A DNA stretch of 64,000 bases, from NCBI GenBank assembly GCA_025738555.1, contig JAOVFP010000006.1, positions 2,728,001 through 2,792,000 on the forward strand, given 5' to 3'. This document shows positions 60,157 through 64,000 of the stretch, piece after piece. The stretch comes from Cyathus striatus. Its lineage: Eukaryota > Basidiomycota > Agaricomycetes > Agaricales > Nidulariaceae. Each line of letters opens with the position of its first letter. Position 1 is the first letter of the stretch. The position numbers and the translations under genes were made by a program. Below the pieces are notes generated by a model. The model was not told where the DNA came from, made no database searches, and saw only the letters and a program-made list of their open reading frames with translations.

Positions 60157-61427
60157 TAAGGCTGCGCATGGATGGCCAGTATCCAAATACCCACTGATAT
60201 TATCCAAATTTAACCAAGTTCGGATGGGTCCGGATAATTTCCCATGGGTATTTGGATATTTTTAGCTCATCCAGGGGACCCATTTAAATTTACTGTATTA
60301 GCTCAGGAACCTGGCCACATTAGCAGAAATTTCGAATTTGTTCATTCCAAAGACTGTGTACTTAGACTTAAATACATGTGCTAGATATTAGATCTTGTAT
60401 AAAATTATACAAGACTTAAACCATATTTTTAGAGGCACTCTGAGAGATGTTATGAATATTTTTGTCATGAGACCTTGGGAAGTGAGAAAACCGGGAAATT
60501 GGCCACCCCTTATTAATAATTACCATGGCTTGTTTAGCAGCCAAACGGATTTTACAGCCAAAATATCATCTTTCTTCCAAGATTAGCAATGATTTGCATA
60601 TTTGAAGCAATAGCTTGCATACTATACTCAACTAATGCTTTTAAAATATTAATATATATTTCTTCTACCTATTATAATTTTATACAGTGCTCTATTTTGT
60701 CTGTAGCATCCAATATTCGATGTATTAGGATAATACAATGAAAAGTAGAGGTTCAAGGGATATCTGCAGTTTTAAGCAAAGGAAAATTGCTAAAATTAAG
60801 GTAAAGCATGGATAGTAATGTATTTATTGTATGTATTCTATGTTGTAAATTTTGTAGCATAGATTTATTATGTAGGAAGGATACAGACAGTTCAATATAT
60901 TCCTTGAAACTGTATCTTACTAGCACTCTTTCATGTAGATCAATGAGATATAATAGAAACGAATGAGAATGAGATTTCCAAACTAATTCCAATGAATTTG
61001 GAGGGCTTTAAAATATATATATAGCCTGATCATATGCTTTGGATGTACTGCATAATGTCGCAGTGTTATCTTCTTTCCAAAGTGTGAGATTCTGCATCTT
61101 ATATTTAGCTTATTTTGGTTATAGCAGTCAACTAACTCTTGAATCTCTATATGTACAGGAGAGCAACAGTCTAAATACTTATAAATTATATAAATACTAT
61201 AGCAATGTACCCAACTGTATTGATAAATTGTGCAAGTAGTCAATGTGGAAGCTGGAGAATGAGCCGTAACCTGAATCTGTGTGGCTAGCTTCCTGATAGC
61301 CAACAGTAGCATGGATTGGCACAGATGGGTGCCAAAATCCATAATAATTGTCGATCCATATCCATATCCAGCGGATAGCCATAATTCGGATAACAGATGG
61401 GGGTGGATCGACCCATGTGCAGGCCTA
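60157..61427. mobile_element. Non-autonomous hAT-like DNA transposon
   Basis: A perfect 8-bp duplication GTCCCAAC flanks it (60149-60156 and 61428-61435), the length typical of hAT. The ends are inverted repeats: TAAGGCTGCGCATGGATGG on the left, and on the right, read in reverse complement, TAGGCCTGCACATGGGTCG. The 1,271 bp inside encode no transposase. It is inserted in a sequence with GGTTAACCC-like and ACCTGACCC words that may itself be repetitive. Confidence 0.75.
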
Positions 61428-61435
61428 GTCCCAAC

Positions 61436-62737
61436 CCACATGGATTAGGGAATTTTGGGTAATAACCTGAAATTCACTAACCTGTGTTAGTCCCTAGAGC
61501 AGCATCACACTGGACCTGACCCACTATGGGTTTATACCCAGAACCTGTCAAGTTTTCCTTTGGGTATTTCAGATACATAGTTTCTCCTATGACTGCCTTA
61601 CCTCATCATTGTAGTATTACTCCTCTCTTCCATTCCTATCTATTTTTTTCATTATGGCCAATGTAGTTTAGTTTATGCCACCATCTTTTATCTTTATTCT
61701 CAATGCATCATTTGTGCCCCTACTCTGCTTTGCCCAGCTTTTATCTCTTTCACTTGTCCTTAGCTTCCTCCTTCCACATTCATACCTACAGCTCTCTAGT
61801 ACATATATATAGTCTTCCAGATGTACTATTAGTCTTTAGTATTCATATAAACTCTGTACAACTACTTCCTACTCTTGAGTCCAAAACCTGCTTTGGGTTT
61901 TCCTTTGGGTTTCTCTCCTGCTGCCTAGTGTAGCAGCAAAGCCTCTCTCTTATACTCTTGAATTTTCCCTTCTATTGGAACACCCTTCATTGTGAAATAT
62001 GAACCAACCCAGAAAGTACCCAAGTGGCACAGCACATACACTGAAGCCATGGTTCAGTTCCACACTCCTGCTCTACATTCCCATGCCTGTACTCACTTTG
62101 GGTTTTCATTATAGTTCTCCCACACCTTCTGGGCATCTTTGTGTTTGTGCCCACAGGAAGTAATTGGTACATAACACAACCACCACACCAGTTCTTTTGA
62201 ATAATAAGGAATAGCATACTGTAAAAATGTTCCAGTAGCTATTCAAAATATTCACATTCCAATGGGGGGTTTGGATAATTTAGTTAATTTCAAAAAATTT
62301 GTGGCTTGTATTGTTGTGAAAAATCAGGAATTAACACTCTTAAAGTATATAGTTGTTGAAGACAAGCACTAATCTACATTATCCATTGTTTCTATTGAGC
62401 TGTGTGTGTCATATCTTAATAGAATTATAGATTGTGTGATATTCACCATCTTGCAAGACATCAAAACTTTACCCATAAATTGATCTGGAACTTCAGCACT
62501 GCTAATTTTGAATGGTTTTGTAATAATTTAAATAAATAGCTGACTGTCATGCCACATGGCACTGATCAAAATCCATTCCCATCCACAATTTTGCATATTC
62601 AACCAGCTTCCCTTCATCCAATGTGTTAAATATTCTACAGTAGAATTCATGAAGTACTACACTATCTACCCATACAGTATTTTTAAAATTGGAGTAGAGA
62701 ATGAAGAGTTATAATGACATCATGGTTTTCTGTCATG
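61436..62737. other. AT-rich intergenic DNA
   Basis: No supported gene. The frames at 61703-61933 and 61987-62217 are not recognisable. Confidence 0.35.
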
Positions 62738-63244
62738 TGTCACACTCAGTAAAAACAGTAAGTCAGTGACATGTAGCCAAAATACAGTAGTTTAGTCATC
62801 TGAGGGCCAAAATTGAGCAAGTGGTGACTAAAGTGCCAAAAATATGATGTTGGTCTGACTAATGAATGCAAAATCAATGACTGCAGTTAATTAACATTAA
62901 TCACTGAGTGTTCCCAAAATAGACAGCAACTTTTGGAACAGAAAATGGAATTCTAAACTCGTTTGTTGTGTGATCTTGGTATAATTCAGGACACCTATTG
63001 GGAAGTAGTATGACTTTCAGAATCCAAAATTATAGAATAATTGGGTAAGTATGCAAATAGATTTTTGTGATATAAGGACGAAAACACAGAACTATTTTAA
63101 AATTAACTGCAGTCATTCAATAGTCAGACTAACATCAAATTTTTGGCACTTTAGTCACCACTTGCTCAACTTCAACCCTCAGATTACTAAACTACTGTAT
63201 TTCAGCTACATGTCACTTACTTACTGTTTTTACTGAGTGTGACA
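62738..63244. mobile_element. MITE-like element with about 160-bp terminal inverted repeats
   Basis: The left arm (62738 to about 62895) starts TGTCACACTCAGTAAAAACA. The right arm (about 63090-63244) is its reverse complement at roughly 88 percent by eye, including TGAGCAAGTGGTGACTAAAG in both. About 190 bp of unrelated AT-rich DNA separate them. No clear target duplication and no coding sequence. Confidence 0.65.
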
Positions 63245-64000
63245 GTTGTATACTGTACATAGTTTTATATAAATACCTCACACATTAGCAGATGCCTCCT
63301 CCATACAAAATACAGATCTAACATAATACATAATTGTACAATAAGTACTGCAGATAGGCATGATGTGCAATTAGTGTTGCCGCAGTGCAGTTTGGCTTAG
63401 CTCAGCTCAGCTTCATGTGGCTTAGTGATTCTAATGGCTTTGTAAACTAAACCAAGGTATCAGCTACAGTTTTAAAGCAGCTTAGCTGCTCTTAGCCAAT
63501 GTTTTTGGCAATGCACTACAGAAATGGAATAAGAAATGAGTATTTGCAAGTTTAAAGTGCTTGCAAGCTCAGAATGTATTTCTAAAATATATTATTTATT
63601 ACTTTACTACCTATACCTACTAATTTTAGATCAGAATTATATATATTGAAGTCCATCTTGCAATGCAGAGTCATTGCAGACAGTAATTTAAACTAAATGC
63701 ATACTTACTTTGATTTATGGCACTATATATTGTAGGGATCATTTATTATCATATTAAATATTTTTAGAACACATTCATTGCAATTTAAAGGCTGCTTTAC
63801 TGAGCTGACAATGGGTATTACTTGTGTTGTAGAAACCTGTAAATCATCTATTATCGGTCAACATATGTAAACAAGGCAATAGCAAGAGTTACATAATCAT
63901 CACTAAGGTAGCAACTAGCAAGGCTTGTGGCGAGTGCTAAGGGATAACTTCCTGCTTGGTGTTATTCAAAAATTCACATTTCTATCTCAACTCTATCCAG
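63245..64000. other. AT-rich intergenic DNA
   Basis: No gene recognised. A cluster of GCTTAGCTCAGCTCAGC-type words and a partial inverted counterpart (GCAGCTTAGCTGC) lies at 63380-63500. Confidence 0.3.

Noticed and set aside
63380..63525. Possible small hairpin element with GCTTAGCTCAGC words
   Set aside because: The inverted match is short and patchy and no target duplication is visible.

Overview
The window looks like a gene-poor, transposon-rich stretch of a basidiomycete genome, most likely Agaricomycetes. The evidence is spliced genes with introns of about 45-65 bases (GTRNGT...YAG), a BTB/POZ protein, a wax-synthase-like acyltransferase, a very long TPR-CHAT protein, and Ty3/gypsy elements of the kinds common in mushroom-forming fungi. 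There is no sign of bacterial organisation. I place it by family resemblance only; no search was run.

Layout. 0-8 kb: one gene remnant, several fields of short degenerate repeats and a pair of tRNA-derived (SINE-like) repeats. 8-12.3 kb: an intact spliced DUF4436-like membrane protein gene on the minus strand and a broken duplicate of it. 14.8-16 kb: a four-exon wax-synthase-like MBOAT gene. 18.3-19.8 kb: a 1.5 kb foldback element with a nearly perfect hairpin at its centre. 19.8-22.1 kb: a small secreted crystallin-like gene and a broken duplicate that has swallowed a piece of a retrotransposon passenger gene. 22.8-36.3 kb: a 13.6 kb Ty3/gypsy element (minus strand) with 1,068-bp LTRs differing at three positions. 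37.6-38.6 kb: BTB gene. 40.2-44.2 kb: TPR-CHAT gene with a one-base frameshift. 47.1-58.5 kb: an old chromovirus (minus strand) with 217-bp LTRs and a perfect 5-bp target duplication, itself hit by tandem tRNA-derived repeats. 59.5-63.3 kb: three small non-autonomous DNA elements, one a hAT-like element with a perfect 8-bp target duplication.

The most unusual content is what the two retrotransposons carry. The young 13.6 kb element holds two complete multi-exon genes in antisense orientation between pol and its 3' LTR: a 4-exon gene with a coiled coil and a Zn2Cys6-spaced cysteine cluster, and a 7-exon gene of unknown function. Both models keep phase across every intron, while the element's own gag-pol is broken in several places. 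A 375-bp piece of a relative of the first passenger gene, intron included, sits inside the crystallin-like pseudogene. The old chromovirus carries an extra sense ORF of roughly 790 codons between its chromodomain and 3' LTR. In that element every premature stop I could find (26) is TGA, as expected from C-to-T change at CpG in CGA arginine codons. That points to CpG-targeted mutation or methylation decay, not Neurospora-type CpA RIP.
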